A stretch of 64,000 nucleotides of DNA from Sepiola atlantica (taxonomy: Eukaryota; Mollusca; Cephalopoda; Sepiida; Sepiolidae), in contig OY744537.1 in assembly GCA_963556195.1 (NCBI GenBank), forward strand, positions 20,775,726 to 20,839,725, written 5' to 3'. Positions 34,936-46,434 of the stretch are shown piece by piece. A program made the translations under genes and the position numbers. How positions within the stretch are numbered: the first letter of the stretch is position 1; each line of letters begins with the position of its first letter. The notes below the pieces were generated by a model that was given only the letters and a program-made list of their open reading frames with translations, was not told the origin of the DNA and did not search any database.

Positions 34936-35050
34936 TAATGCGGACTGGGCTGCCCAGGCATTTTTTGTAGGCCAGAGTGCTCACCTTCTCGGGCGCTGGC
35001 TTTTCAAATCCCACTTGTGTGACATCTTACCGCTGTGGGAGGAAGATAAA
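34936..35050 (+). mobile_element. 3' fragment of the long-form U2-headed SINE
   Basis: GGCTGCCCAGGCATTTTTTG, GGCCAGAGTGCTCACCTTCT and TTTTCAAATCCCACTTG match the long-form body; the final hairpin is lost. 5' truncation is typical of retrotransposed copies. Confidence 0.8.
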
Positions 35051-35373
35051 CAAACAAAAAAATTAAAAGATTTTTCTTCACTACGAATTTGTTTAGTTTT
35101 TAAATTGCATGCATATTTTAATTTCATTTATCATTCCAAATAAATAAAATGAGTTGAAAAAAATATTTTTAAAAAAACTTATTTTAAAGAAGTGTGTATC
35201 TCCAGAGAATCTAGAACGTTTGGGCCAACGAATGTTTTGCCCGGATGTTTTGAGTAACGGACATTTTTTTCAAAACAGGACTTTTGGGCCAATTCATTAA
35301 ATAGGTAAAAATATTTTTTTTACTTATAAATACGAAATTAATTTACACCATTTCAAAAAGGGTTGAATGGATC

Positions 35374-35582
35374 TTATTTTAGTGCTTATGCAGTTTACGG
35401 ACCGGGCTAGATAGGATTTTCAAGTTAAATTCAATTTTTACGGTAATTTTGTTTATTAAATTGTTAAGTGAAAGTACAGAATAGTTAATCACCCCCCGCC
35501 TCCCCATGTTAAGAATGGGTTTCTAAATTATAACGTTATCATTTCAGCCTGGTCCGTAAACTGCATAAGTACCCTTATTTTA
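35374..35582. mobile_element. hAT-like MITE, copy 1, 8-bp target duplication
   Basis: TTATTTTA at 35374-35381 and 35575-35582. Element 35382-35574 (193 bp) with inverted ends CTTATGCAGTTTACGGACC / GGTCCGTAAACTGCATAAG. A second copy lies at 51125-51319. Confidence 0.9.
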
Positions 35583-35759
35583 AAAACATAACGAGACCAT
35601 GATCCGTTGGGTCAGTTTGACATTGGTAATTGTGTTTTTATACAAAAAGTATTTACTCGAAAATGAATGACGTCATATAGGATGAATGTTAGCTTTTGGC
35701 AACTTTTGAAAAAATAAAACTCATTTTTGACAAAGATCATGCATCCTTTACCTGGCACA

Positions 35760-36003
35760 GGGTCTCGCCCTTGAACCAGAGTGAAATATGATTCTGTTGA
35801 GTCCTAAGAGTCCATCCTCCCAGGCATTACCTCCTCGTCATGGAGAGGAGATTGGTTTATTGCCGGTCGTCTGAGGCCGACGAGTACGATCACGGCAGAT
35901 TTTGCACCCATCCAGAGGTGCCCTTTATTCGGGGGAGCTGGATTCCCCAATATAAACTGACGCCATGTGTACTTTTGCTGCAGTTGGAAGCAGGTAAATA
36001 TTT
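35760..36003 (+). mobile_element. Diverged U2-type SINE, 5' truncated
   Basis: GATTCTGTTGAGTCCTAAGA, CATCCTCCCAGGCATTACCT, GGTTTATTGCCGGTCGTCTG, GGGGGAGCTGGATTCCCC and the tail GCAGTTGGAAGCAGGTAAAT follow the superfamily order. No clear head. Confidence 0.65.
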
Positions 36004-36100
36004 CGGCAATTACTAGACATCTTTTATAATGCAATCCACCGTTTTCAGGTAATCTTTCTTTATTGATAAGTTTGAACGGTGACAAACAAACAAACAGTGG

Positions 36101-36123
36101 TAGATAGATAGATAGATAGATAT

Positions 36124-36155
<32 letters not shown>

Positions 36156-36165
36156 GAACAGGGCG

Positions 36166-36215
<50 letters not shown>

Positions 36216-36216
36216 G

Positions 36217-36258
<42 letters not shown>

Positions 36259-36300
36259 CAGATGGGTAGATATAGATGGATACATACATATATACAGTGG

Positions 36301-36339
<39 letters not shown>

Positions 36340-36349
36340 GAACAGGGCG

Positions 36350-36415
<66 letters not shown>

Positions 36416-36425
36416 GAACAGGGCG

Positions 36426-36468
<43 letters not shown>

Positions 36469-36470
36469 AT
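36101..36470. repeat. (GATA)n microsatellite with repeated interruptions
   Basis: GATA units broken three times by GGAACAGGGCGA (near 36157, 36340, 36416) and once by a GGTAGATATAGATGG stretch. The long open frames across it are Tyr-Leu-Ser-Ile repeats with no meaning. Confidence 0.97.
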
Positions 36471-36868
36471 TTAGCCTTAATAATGCATCCATTTTCAAGT
36501 AAATATATACATTTATTTCTTGATAATAACCATCCAGTTTCGGAGGTTCGACAGGGCTTTAAACTTCTCCTGTCAACCGACATAGGTTCACCCCTGCAGA
36601 TCACCCTATTTAAGGGTGGAGGTCCTTTTTTTCGAAGAAGGGGCGTCGACTTTTTCCTATATATTCCAGGCTCGATCTGTTATCTTCGAGAGGATTCTGA
36701 ACGATACATGAGGGGATTATTGAGTGCTGCTAGTGTTGTTGCAGGGATTGAAATTAAAAATTATACAAAATATATTCATTTATTTCCCCGGAGTAAAATA
36801 AATATTTTCGCCAAGTGAAGTTAAAAAAGATTTGAAAAATTACAATCTTTAAGTAAAATTCTTTAATT

Positions 36869-37661
36869 TTCAATTCGGCACATGTTCGTCTTTAACCACT
36901 GTCCGTTTTTCACAACGTTTTACTGACCATTTTTCTTTTCTTTTTTCGGTGTACACTTATCTATCAGGCTGCTAGAGAATTCCGGCGTTTTTTAAAAATT
37001 TTTTTCAAATATTTTACATTTAAGGAGAGGGGATCAGTTTCCAATTTTTTTAAATTATTCTTCTGCTTACAATTACCTATCATGTCGCGAGAGAATTCCG
37101 AGGTTTTTGGAAATAAATTTTTAAAAAAATGAGATTTTAAGACGTAAAAAGTTGTGAAAAACGAACTATGGTAAAGATCCCCGTCTTAAAATCTCAATTT
37201 TTAAAAAGTTCTTTTTAAAAACGCCGGAATTCTCTCGTGACATGATAAGTAATTGTAAGCAGAAGAATAATTTTTAAAATTTGAGATGGTTAAAAAGAGG
37301 GGGATCAGTCCACGTTGAATTTACATTGAAAACTGATCCCCCGTCTTAAAATCACAATTTTTAAAAATTTCTTTCCAAAACCCCCGGAATTCTCTATTGA
37401 CATGATAGGTAATCGTACACCGAAAAAGATTTTTTTAAAAATTGAGATGGTCAAAAAGAGGGGGATCAGTCTACGTTGAATTAACATTGGAAACTGATCC
37501 CCCCTCCTAAAATGTAAAATATTTGAAAAGAAATTCCAAAAACGCCGGAATTCTCTAGCAGCCTGATAGATAAGTGTACACCGAAAAAAGAAAAATGGTC
37601 AGTAAAAAGTTGTGAAAAACGGACAGTGGTTAAAGACGAACATGTGCCGTGCCTTCAATTC
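36869..37661. mobile_element. Fold-back hAT-like element with 8-bp target duplication
   Basis: TTCAATTC flanks it at 36869-36876 and 37654-37661. Arms of about 180 bp pair across the element (left from 36877 GGCACATGTTCGTCTTTAAC, right ending GAACATGTGCCGTGCC). The middle holds further inverted copies of CGCCGGAATTCTCT and GGGGGATCAGT blocks. The 8-bp duplication fits hAT; no transposase. GGCAC is doubled at the right tip. Confidence 0.85.
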
Positions 37662-38077
37662 AAATGTATTTCATAGCAAATTCCATTATCACTTAACCGA
37701 AACGCGATGGTTCAATTATACTAGTTTAGAGAGATTACGTTGAAGAATTGTTATTTTTGTTGATTTGAGAATACATGCTCAATAACAGAAATATTTCATT
37801 AATACTTTGCTTAAAAAATATTCATATATGTATTCATTATCTCCCGTCTGTAGTGTCCACTGAATCAACTGTTTAAAGTACACACTGCTGTTGGATTATT
37901 ATGCTGTTCTAATGTTATGTTGAGTGTAGTGATGGGACGATTCCAAAATGTTTCCCGATTCCGATACAATTACCGATTCTGTACTAAATTCCCGATTTCG
38001 ATTCTTTTAAAATTTCTAAATATTTAATTAGTAATTTGTTGCTTTTTTTTTTTGATTTTCAAATTACTGTAAAAAAA

Positions 38078-38536
38078 GGCACTTCTGTAGTATATATGAA
38101 GCAGCAGATTTTCTGTCCTTCTACTGAAAATAAAGGGAGGTAATTCAACCGGAAGTGATTTTTTTACAACATAAAAAAAAATGCAAGACTGATTTGTTTT
38201 TGGGTAACAATTAACAATTTCTTTTTTTTATTATATGAAGTAAAAAAATTTTAAATAAAAAACCCTAACCCTAAACCCTAACTCTAAACCTAACCCTAAA
38301 CCCTAACCCTAAACCTAAGAAATCAGGCGGTGTGCCTGTAAAAAATCTATTGTTTTTTGCGGCTGGTTCATTAAATTACCAATGTCTCGAAGATTAATCT
38401 CATTTAACTCCATTTTCTAAATACTAAATTCAACTTCCGGTGAATTCTGAATGAATGGTACTTGGAGAAAAAAAACGGAACTCTTCAATTTCGATTTCTT
38501 AATCGGCAGCTGCTTCATATATACTACAGAAGTGCC
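38078..38536. mobile_element. TIR element with a CCCTAA-like tract inside
   Basis: A perfect 28-bp inverted repeat: 38078-38105 (GGCACTTCTGTAGTATATAT then GAAGCAGC) and 38509-38536. Inward, CCGGAAGT-containing stretches also face each other. A CCCTAA/CCCTAAA tract fills 38260-38318. No coding capacity; a non-autonomous DNA transposon of unassigned family. Confidence 0.8.
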
Positions 38537-38539
38537 AAA

Positions 38540-40810
38540 AAAAATAAAAATAAAAAAAACGTGTAATGTCCGCACATATTTAAAAAAAAAATACAAGTAG
38601 AGGGGTGGGCGTATGATGCACAATTAGATCTTTCTAAATATTTTTTCTCAATTTTTCCCCTTATAATTGATTGAAAATTGTGAGACAACTAAAGATTTAT
38701 TTTTCTTTTAAAACTAAGCCGATTTGTATTAGTTCGTCGTTAGTTGACAAAATGCTATTTAAATTTTTGGTTACCGGAAAATTAGGCAACGGAAAATTAG
38801 GCAATTTTTGCAAGGTAAGAAAATTAGGCAACTATGGAATAATTATCGATTGGAAATAGGTTTTAGGGCCGTTCTGGAGGGGGATGTAGTTTTAAATAGA
38901 GGATAAAAAGTTATGCAACAATTTATTTGAAAGAAGAAAAAAGTAATGAATAAAGTTTTAGTTAAAACTATGTTTAGGCAACATGACCACCAACGATTAA
39001 AACACTGAATTACAGTTACATTTTCAAGACTTAAGAAAGTAAACTAGAACTTTATTTCATGACAAGAAATATAATTTAAGAATAAAAATCAATTTTATCA
39101 AAAACTAGGTGTATCTATCCAGCGTCTTTTTTTAATTTCATTTTTTGTTTTGCCCTTTTTAACTACGGTGTCTGTTTGAAAGTTAATTCAATTATTACAA
39201 TATCGTTTTGTCATTAAATTAGTAATTGGACCAAATTGTTATAAAATTATAACAATTTTTTCTTAAGATAATGTTGTTTTAATTCCTGTTTATAAAATTA
39301 TTGGATGTAAATAGCTTCCAGAACTGTCAATCTTTTAATACGTGAAGATTTGCTAAACAATTTAAAGCCAGTTTAAATTACTTTCTATTCGATAGTTTAA
39401 ATACTTCCAAATTCCTTTCAAATTTCGAAGCGTCACGAAGTAATTGATTTTGTTTTCAACTATTAACAAAATATTAAAATGGCTGACTTGTTTACGAGGA
39501 AACCAAAATCTATTATAATGGATTTAATCTCGTAATAGGATTTTAATTTAATACTTTTTTTTCCATTAATATAATAATTGGAAAATATAATACAAGAACC
39601 GTGTTCTTAGAACAACTTTCGATTTTATTTGCTTTAACACGACAGTATAATTGTGAATTGGTGAAAAAAAACAAAACAAAAAACACCGATAATTTTATAA
39701 GAATGTAGTAATATTTTTAAATATTTATATTCAAATATTATGGGGGGGGGGGGTCTGAGCCGCGGCCGTAGTAAAGGAGGCCAAAGCACTGGGAAAATGA
39801 CGTCATGCTCTAAAGTAACAAACGAGATCTGTCGAACATTTTGACCCATCCCTCCACTTAAAATTCATTTTAATGAAATTTTCAGTATTTATTAATTAAC
39901 AATCACGGAATATAATTAACCCATAAATTTATTAGAAATCTTAGTGCAAATGTATTATTTTGTGTAATTTGCGTAGGCTAGACAGCAAACATTAAATTAA
40001 TCCTTAATAATAAAATGGTGTTGTCATGATTATTTTTAATTTCTAAAACATGGAAATTTTTCTTTGAAAAATGATTTGTCTGATTTAATATTCATTCTTA
40101 AAATAAGTTCATTCTTTCCGGATTATTTTTAATGTTTGAGTTCATTGTTATGACAAACTTGTCTACATAGAAGAAAAGGACTAGTATCAGTTATGCTGCA
40201 TGGAAATATCTTTTGGTTTATAAACACGAGAAGAAGAAGACAAATCTCTATTCTTAGGCAGTTTTATTCTTTATATGAACATTTCATCATCATTAGTTTT
40301 AGCCGAATAATTTGATAAGAGTTGCTCTCATTTCCGAAAAAAATAAATGATGTTTCTTGATTTTTAACTGAAAAGTAAATCAATCATGAAAAGTAAATCA
40401 AACATGAAAGATTACGAATACAGTAAAGTAACACAAAATACATAATTCAAAATAATTAATTAATAGAACATTTATTGAAATAAATTAAAATGTATTGTTT
40501 TTGTTTGTTTTTGTTTTGCAAAACGAACAGTTTATTTACAATATAGCAAAAATTTGTAAAACATTAAAACAATCATGTTTTTTAGCGGTGGGGGGGGGGC
40601 AACTATTATTATTTGAATATCTCGCTTATTTCGTTGGATTTTCGCACACATTTTGGATGAAACTTTTTCCCGAAATAAAATTTCTAACTTATTTTTTCAA
40701 GACTTGAAATTCGAACTTTAATGCAATGCTTAATCGTTGGACGTCATGTTATAATTTTCTTATTCTCTTTCGCGCTTGGCATCAATAAAAAAAGAAATAT
40801 ATTTGAAAAA
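38540..40810. other. Intergenic AT-rich DNA
   Basis: A short GAAAATTAGGCAA triplication at 38777-38835 and G-runs at 39741 and 40590. No gene, RNA or long repeat recognised. Confidence 0.5.
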
Positions 40811-41060
40811 GGAATAAGTTAACAATAATTTCCAAGTGAATGAATAATCATAAGGAGGTAGCCGTGTTCTTGGCAGGGGAATAAAGTCACAATAGCAGGA
40901 ACAAGTTAACAACGATTTCCGAGTGAATGAATAATCCTATAGACGTGAGTCTGCTCGCTCTGATTACTTGCTCTGACTACAGATGGACGCATGCGCCTTA
41001 GGGCACTTCCGGTCCTTATTGATAGTGGTTCTTACTTCTACTATCAATGACGTCACTAGA
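40811..41060. repeat. Direct repeat (about 88 bp) and a CRE-bearing hairpin
   Basis: AAGTTAACAATAATTTCCAA and AAGTTAACAACGATTTCCGA, each followed by GTGAATGAATAATC. Then CACTTCCGG (ETS-like) and ATTGATAGT...ACTATCAAT, with TGACGTCA at about 41046. Could be a promoter of an unrecognised transcript; no exon is seen. Confidence 0.4.
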
Positions 41061-41760
41061 AAAACTTGACTCAGGTAACAGGCCTTATATTACGATGGTC
41101 GTGGCCGAGCCCTAGTTTAAAACTATATTCCCCTTAAGAACGGTTCTAAAACCTACTTTTGTTTTTATTTCATTTTTAAACATTTTTTCCGGTACTGAGT
41201 ATTTACAAAGCCGGGTGGTAATACTTAAAATAAAGCGATTATGTGTGCTTTTATGACTTTACCGGTCGAACTTAGCAGTAAAAAAAAAAATAGTTCTGCC
41301 CTAAAAAAGTTAGAGTGGTCCAGAAATGGGGGATCTTTTTAAGTTTAAATTGATATGCGCAACTAAAACCCCGCTCTAAATTCTAAAATAATTGTTTTTG
41401 TTTTTTGTTTTCAGTGTGTTCACACATAATCGCCTAAAAAAGTAGTGTCATTTTTTGGTGAGGGGGGGGGTACCTTTAAATGTAGATATAATTTCTTTTT
41501 GAATTTGACAAACTTCTATATGTTTTCCCTTTATGTATTACACCCAAGATTTTGATAAACACATTGTGAGATTTTCATCTATATTTTCACTTGTGCCAAA
41601 ACCGGGAAAAAAATACAATAAATCATTAACTTTTCGGAGGATACGCTGTGACCAGACGATCATGGTCAGAGCGACGCCAACGAAATAAACATCTTGTCCA
41701 ACTCACTCCCGAGTATTTTAAATCTTTAAAAATTCAACTGTGAACTCTGATAGGCTTTAT

Positions 41761-42057
41761 ATCTGTTCCGATGGATACTGCACGCCTGTCCTGTGCAGTT
41801 CTAGGAGGTCCACCCTCCCAGGCTTTGCCTCCCCTCTTTGGGGAGGAGTAAGTTTATTGCTTACTGTCTGAGGCGCCCCTACCGGGGAATGCCGACGGGG
41901 CTGCCCAGGCAATTTTTAAATGGCCAGAGTGCTCACCTCTCGAGCGCTGGCTTTTCAAACCCCACTTTCTCGACCCGATCTTGGGTCACATCTTACTTGT
42001 GGGAGTAAGATAAAACTGGCCTCGTGCCTAACTCCTGGGGAGGAGTAAATAAAAAAA
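41761..42057 (+). mobile_element. U2-headed SINE, 5' truncated, first of a tandem pair
   Basis: Begins ATCTGTTCCGATGGATACTG, lacks the hairpin insert (CACGCCTGTCCTGTGCAG), has the complete body and the tail CTCCTGGGGAGGAGTAAAT. Preceded by GCTTTAT (41754-41760), which recurs after it (42058-42064). Confidence 0.92.
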
Positions 42058-42064
42058 GCTTTAT

Positions 42065-42389
42065 CTTGGCCTTTTGGCTAAGATCAAAGTGTAGTATCTG
42101 TTCCGATGGATACTGCACGCCTGTCCTGTGCAGTTCTAGGAGGTCCACCCTCCCAGGCTTTGCCTCCCCTCTTTGGGGAGGAGTAAGTTTATTGCTTACT
42201 GCCTGAGGCGCCCCTACCGGGGAATGCCGACGAGGCTGCACAGGCAATTTTTAAATGGCCAGAGTGCTCACCTCTCGAGCGCTGGCTTTTCAAACCCCAC
42301 TTTCTCGACCCGATCTAGGGTCACATCTTACTTGTGGGAGTAAGATAAAACTGGCCTTGTGCCTAACTCCTGGAGAGGAGTAAATAAAA
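42065..42389 (+). mobile_element. U2-headed SINE, second of a tandem pair
   Basis: The head CTTGGCCTTTTGGCTAAGAT continues into AAAGTGTAGTATCTGTTCC, an almost exact U2 5' end. No hairpin insert. It ends CTCCTGGAGAGGAGTAAAT and GCTTTAT recurs at 42390-42396. Close to the copy upstream, so probably a recent subfamily. Confidence 0.95.
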
Positions 42390-43368
42390 GCTTTATGTAG
42401 CTGTTCTTTAGCAAGCAGGTGCGAAAAGAAATTTGAACATTTAAAAAAATTTGATAAGCGAATAGGCAAGTGAACTATAGAATATTCACTTTGTTTATCA
42501 TAATTCATCAATAAAAAAAATATTAAATTAGATTCCGAAAATGAATACTAAATCTGGGAATGGGATTTCTAACCTGTGGTCCTGTGGCCCTTAGTCTTAT
42601 GTTGTAAATAAACAATATTGTCAAGAAAAAAAATTAAAATAATCGTTTTTGGAATCGGAAATAAGGCTAAATTTTTTTCCAGTTAATGGTCTAGTTTGGA
42701 GTTTTGAAATAAAATGGTTTTATGTTGTTGTTTAAATAATATTAAATGGTTCCTATTAAATGTAAAAATCTACTTCGACTAAAAATCAGTGATAAAATAT
42801 TTTTAACAAAAAAAAAATGTAATAAAAACGACATGGCCGCCAGCGATTAAAACATTAAAATTGAATTAAAGTTATATTCATAAGACTTTAGAACGTAAAT
42901 TAGAAATGTGTTTCGAAACAAGAAATACAAGACCAACAATCTATTTTATCTGAAATGTGTGCGAAAACCAAGTGAAATAGGCGAGAAAATCCAACGGTCC
43001 CTATAATACAATTGAACTCGATTTTGTTTATCGAAATCAATGAATCAGTCATAAGTGTTTTTTTTTTTTTTATCGTTCCCCCACTCACATGAAAACGCGG
43101 CAAAATTAAAACAATTAGTCTATTTCTGCTGTGTCGGTTAACAACGCCCCCCCCCCCTCACCTCTCTATGAAGATAAAGGATATTAAGCACTTTGGGTTA
43201 TGGCTCCCAGGATATGCAATATTATAAAAAGAGACAGAGAAATTCTTTATCCCGGGCAACACTGCGTTTAAACACACCTGCTCTATGTAGAATATTGAGT
43301 ACTGTTATGAGCACGTCTAGGTTACTAACTATCTGCTCTATCCAGGATATTTATCCTAACTATATCAG

Positions 43369-43543
43369 GACCGGTGGGCGGCGGGACAGTTATAAAAGGG
43401 GGGGGGGTCTCCTAAAAAGTGGAGGGGCGGTTAAACACATGCATATATAACTTCATTATTGATGACCGTAAAGTGTGGGGGGAATCAAAAAGTGTGTATG
43501 TGGGAGGGGGGAGTCAAGTCCCCCCCCTCCGGTGCCGCCGTCC
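43369..43543. mobile_element. Possible MITE with G-run ends
   Basis: The left GGTGGGCGGCGGGACAG with a following G-run faces the right CCCCCCCTCCGGTGCCGCCG. The match is imperfect and no target duplication is certain. Confidence 0.4.
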
Positions 43544-43557
43544 ATGTATATAAACAT

Positions 43558-44475
43558 CAAAACAGGTTCGACTAATTTAATTCTAATATAGAGCATATAG
43601 GTTTGAAATACGGTATATATAGGACATTGCAAATAGCCTCAAACACATTTGGAGCGTTTTAATTTGCATATTTATTATATAAACAGCTTCTAATAAATTG
43701 ATATTCCGTTATATGCGATTGTAATTTTGCATTGTCATATTTGCTTATATATACGCAATATTTTCGTCAATAGTAAAACGTCTGAGGTCGCCGGGATACT
43801 GAGAACAGATACTACACTTTGATCTTAGCAAAAAGGCCAAGTAACCAGAAAAATAATGTTTTTATGGCGAGGCATTTTTAAATGAATGAAAAAATTATTT
43901 AATCTAGTATTGTATTATCTTTAAATGGAGGTGGGAGGTAGTGTAGTATCGGTTCCGTTGTCATAAAGACCGTCCTCTCAAGAATTACCTCATCCTTTTT
44001 CAGGGGATGAGGTAATCATCTCAGGTATTACATCCTCCTTTGGGAGAGGAGGTAATGTAATATCTGTTCTGGTGTCATGAGACCATCTTCCCAGGGACTA
44101 CCTTCTCCATTTTATGTGTGTGGGTGGGGGGATTGGGGGTAGTGTAGTACCTGTTCTGTTTCCATAAGCATTACTTTCTCTTTTTATGGGTGCGATTCTC
44201 GCAGGTATTACCTCCTTTTATTGGGGCAGTATAGTATATTTTCGTTCCTCATAATACCACTTTTCCATGATTATTTTCTCCTTTGGAAGGGGGGGGGGCT
44301 AGTGTACGAGCCGTTATTTTGTCACGATATTATCCTCCCAGACATTAACTCCTCCTCCCAGTCATTACCTCCTCTTTTGTTGGTCACTGTAGAATATGTT
44401 CGTTTAGAAATTATATATCCTCCCAAGCTAGCAAAAAATATGCGCCCAGAGGGAGCATATCTTTGCTAGTGCTAT
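43558..44475. mobile_element. Composite repeat B: antisense U2 head plus six sense U2-core modules
   Basis: Same order as composite A: AT-rich left part with AATTTGCATA, a minus-strand U2 head (43796-43842), then + strand modules near 43939, 44052, 44149, 44227, 44299 and 44384, and the closing pair GCTAGCAAAAAATATG / CATATCTTTGCTAG. Module hairpins are clear, for example ATTACCTCATCC facing GGATGAGGTAAT (about 43983-44016). Two separate loci with the same six-module plan mean the array is a unit of spread, not a local accident. Confidence 0.8.
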
Positions 44476-44479
44476 AATA

Positions 44480-45685
44480 AATAGAAATAAACACTAGGCT
44501 TTTTGTTCCTTTAGGGTTAGGATGATTCAAGAGGTACAGCTTGACCTTGAAGGAAGCATCGTCTTGTGTTTTGTTAACCCGTTGTCTGATAGGTGATATA
44601 TCTTTAGCCTCTTTCCAACGTAACTTTTACGGCATGTAATTAAGTATATAACCCAATATCGCATCAACAACAATGACATGTGTTTTTGTTCGTTGGCGTC
44701 GTTCTAAAATAAGTTAGCTAAAAGGGGGTGGGGCTAGAAATAAGTAAATACATTTTTAAAAAGAAGTCATTTATTCTTTTTTAAAAAGGAAGTGTTTTAA
44801 TAATGGAAATTTAAAACAAAGAAAAAATCAATGTTTTTAATGAGCGACCACGAGAGAGAGATAGAAAGAGAGAGAGAGGGGGGATCTTTCTTTTTTGCCA
44901 CATGGTACTGAAAAACATGGCTTACTTGGGAATTCGAGAGAAAAAAAAGCCATAATAACTATGACTTTAGATCTAATATTTTAATTCTTAGATTTGAAAG
45001 TTGAAACTGAATGAATTAAGTATAGATATGTTTAGATATTCTTTTTTAATGCTAAATATCTTTATTAAAAAATCAAAACTGTATGTGTTGATTAGATTTC
45101 TGTGTTTTGTGTGGTATTTTAAAGTCGTGAAAATTGTTAGTAGTTTTACGTAAATGTGTAAATAAACCCTTTTCCATGAGGACTGCTGTACGTCCGTACG
45201 CTGTTTTCAGTTTATTTACAACGTGTATTGTTTGTTATCAGTTTTGTTTTTGGTGGTTTATTTTTGTTGTTGGTATTAACCCCTCTCCCTCTCCCCCCTC
45301 TCTCGCATGAACTAAAATGACAGAAATATTTAAATTCATCACTATCAACAAACGTATAAGCGAGTGAGTAGTTACTCTTTTTTTTTTAATTTTGAAAATA
45401 TTTTTTAACAAATAATCAAATAAAACTTTTTCTTTATAATTAGATTTTTTTTTATCTTGAAAATAATAAATTTAAACTGTTTTTTATGATAAAAATATAA
45501 ATTCCGCCCAAAACTATGCAGCCTAAAATAATTGGGATTTTTTTTATTAACACCGGTTCGCAATTCCCGATACAGCGGCCATGATGAAGTGGATACTTTC
45601 TATTTTACCAAAAAATGTAAATTTAACTCCCCCTTCCCTTCCTTGTGTTTATATAAAACAACATACACCAAGAATTAATTTAGAA
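44480..45685. other. Intergenic AT-rich DNA
   Basis: A GA-rich microsatellite at 44851-44882; nothing else supported. Confidence 0.5.
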
Positions 45686-45689
45686 TTTC

Positions 45690-45896
45690 TTTAACGCGTG
45701 GCTAAAAAAAAAGTTTAACACCGTTAATCAGTCAAGCGTGTTTGTAAACAACATCAGGTTATTTTTTAAAAGTGAATTGGTTGTGTGGTCGGTCGAAATA
45801 ATTATATTTTCTTAAAAAAAAAAGAAGCTGATATTGTTTATATTACAAGCAAGCCTGACTGGTCAACAGTGTTAAACTTTTTAGCAACGCGTTAAA
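45690..45896. mobile_element. MITE with 68-bp inverted arms
   Basis: TTTAACGCGTGGCTAAAAA at 45690 faces TTTTTAGCAACGCGTTAAA ending at 45896; pairing continues through AGTTTAACAC, CAGTCAAGC-like and AACA-CATCAGG-like blocks. No target duplication is obvious. Confidence 0.8.
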
Positions 45897-45963
45897 GGGG
45901 GCGGCAAACCCAACGTTCACACTGTCCCACTCACCTTCATTGCACCCCTCCCCAGAACGAGTA

Positions 45964-46340
45964 TTATTTACTCCTCTCCAGGAGTTAGGCACAAGGCCAG
46001 TTTTATCCTACTCCCACAAGTAAGATGTGACCCAAGGTCGGGTCGGAAAGTGGGGGTTGAAAAACCAGCGCCCGAGAGGTGAGCACTCTGGCCATTAAAA
46101 ATTGCCTGGGCAGCCCCGTCGGCATTCCCCGGTAGGGGCGCCTCAAGCAGTAAGCAATTAACTTACTCCTCCCCAAAGAGGGGAGGCAAGGCCTGGGAGG
46201 GTGGACCTCCTAGAACTGCACAGAACAATCCCATAGACCGGCGTAAATCAAGGCCCGAAGGACAAGACAATACCAGTCTATGGAGTGCAGTATCCATCGG
46301 AACAGATACTACACTTTGATCTTAGCCAAAAGGCCAAGAT
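45964..46340 (-). mobile_element. U2-headed SINE, full length, long form
   Basis: Minus strand: head ATCTTGGCCTTTTGGCTAAG then AAAGTGTAGTATCTGTTCC, hairpin insert (about 46228-46285, CATAGACTGG facing CCGGTCTATG), complete body and terminal hairpin ACTCCTGGAGAGGAGT. The best long-form reference in the window; no convincing target duplication. Confidence 0.95.
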
Positions 46341-46434
46341 AATCAGTGTGCACTGTGGACGAACGAAATTTTCTTGATACTATGAAGGGTCAGTGAAACT
46401 CTTCAGTCCGCCCTGTTCTCGTAATGATTGATAA

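Noticed and set aside
35804..36604. 266-codon open frame, minus strand
   Set aside because: Tyr-Leu-Ser-Ile repeats from the (GATA)n tract; flanks are SINE and unique DNA.
42065..42389. A functional U2 snRNA gene
   Set aside because: Only about the first 45 nt match U2; no Sm site or 3' stem-loops follow, and the body and tail are those of the SINE.
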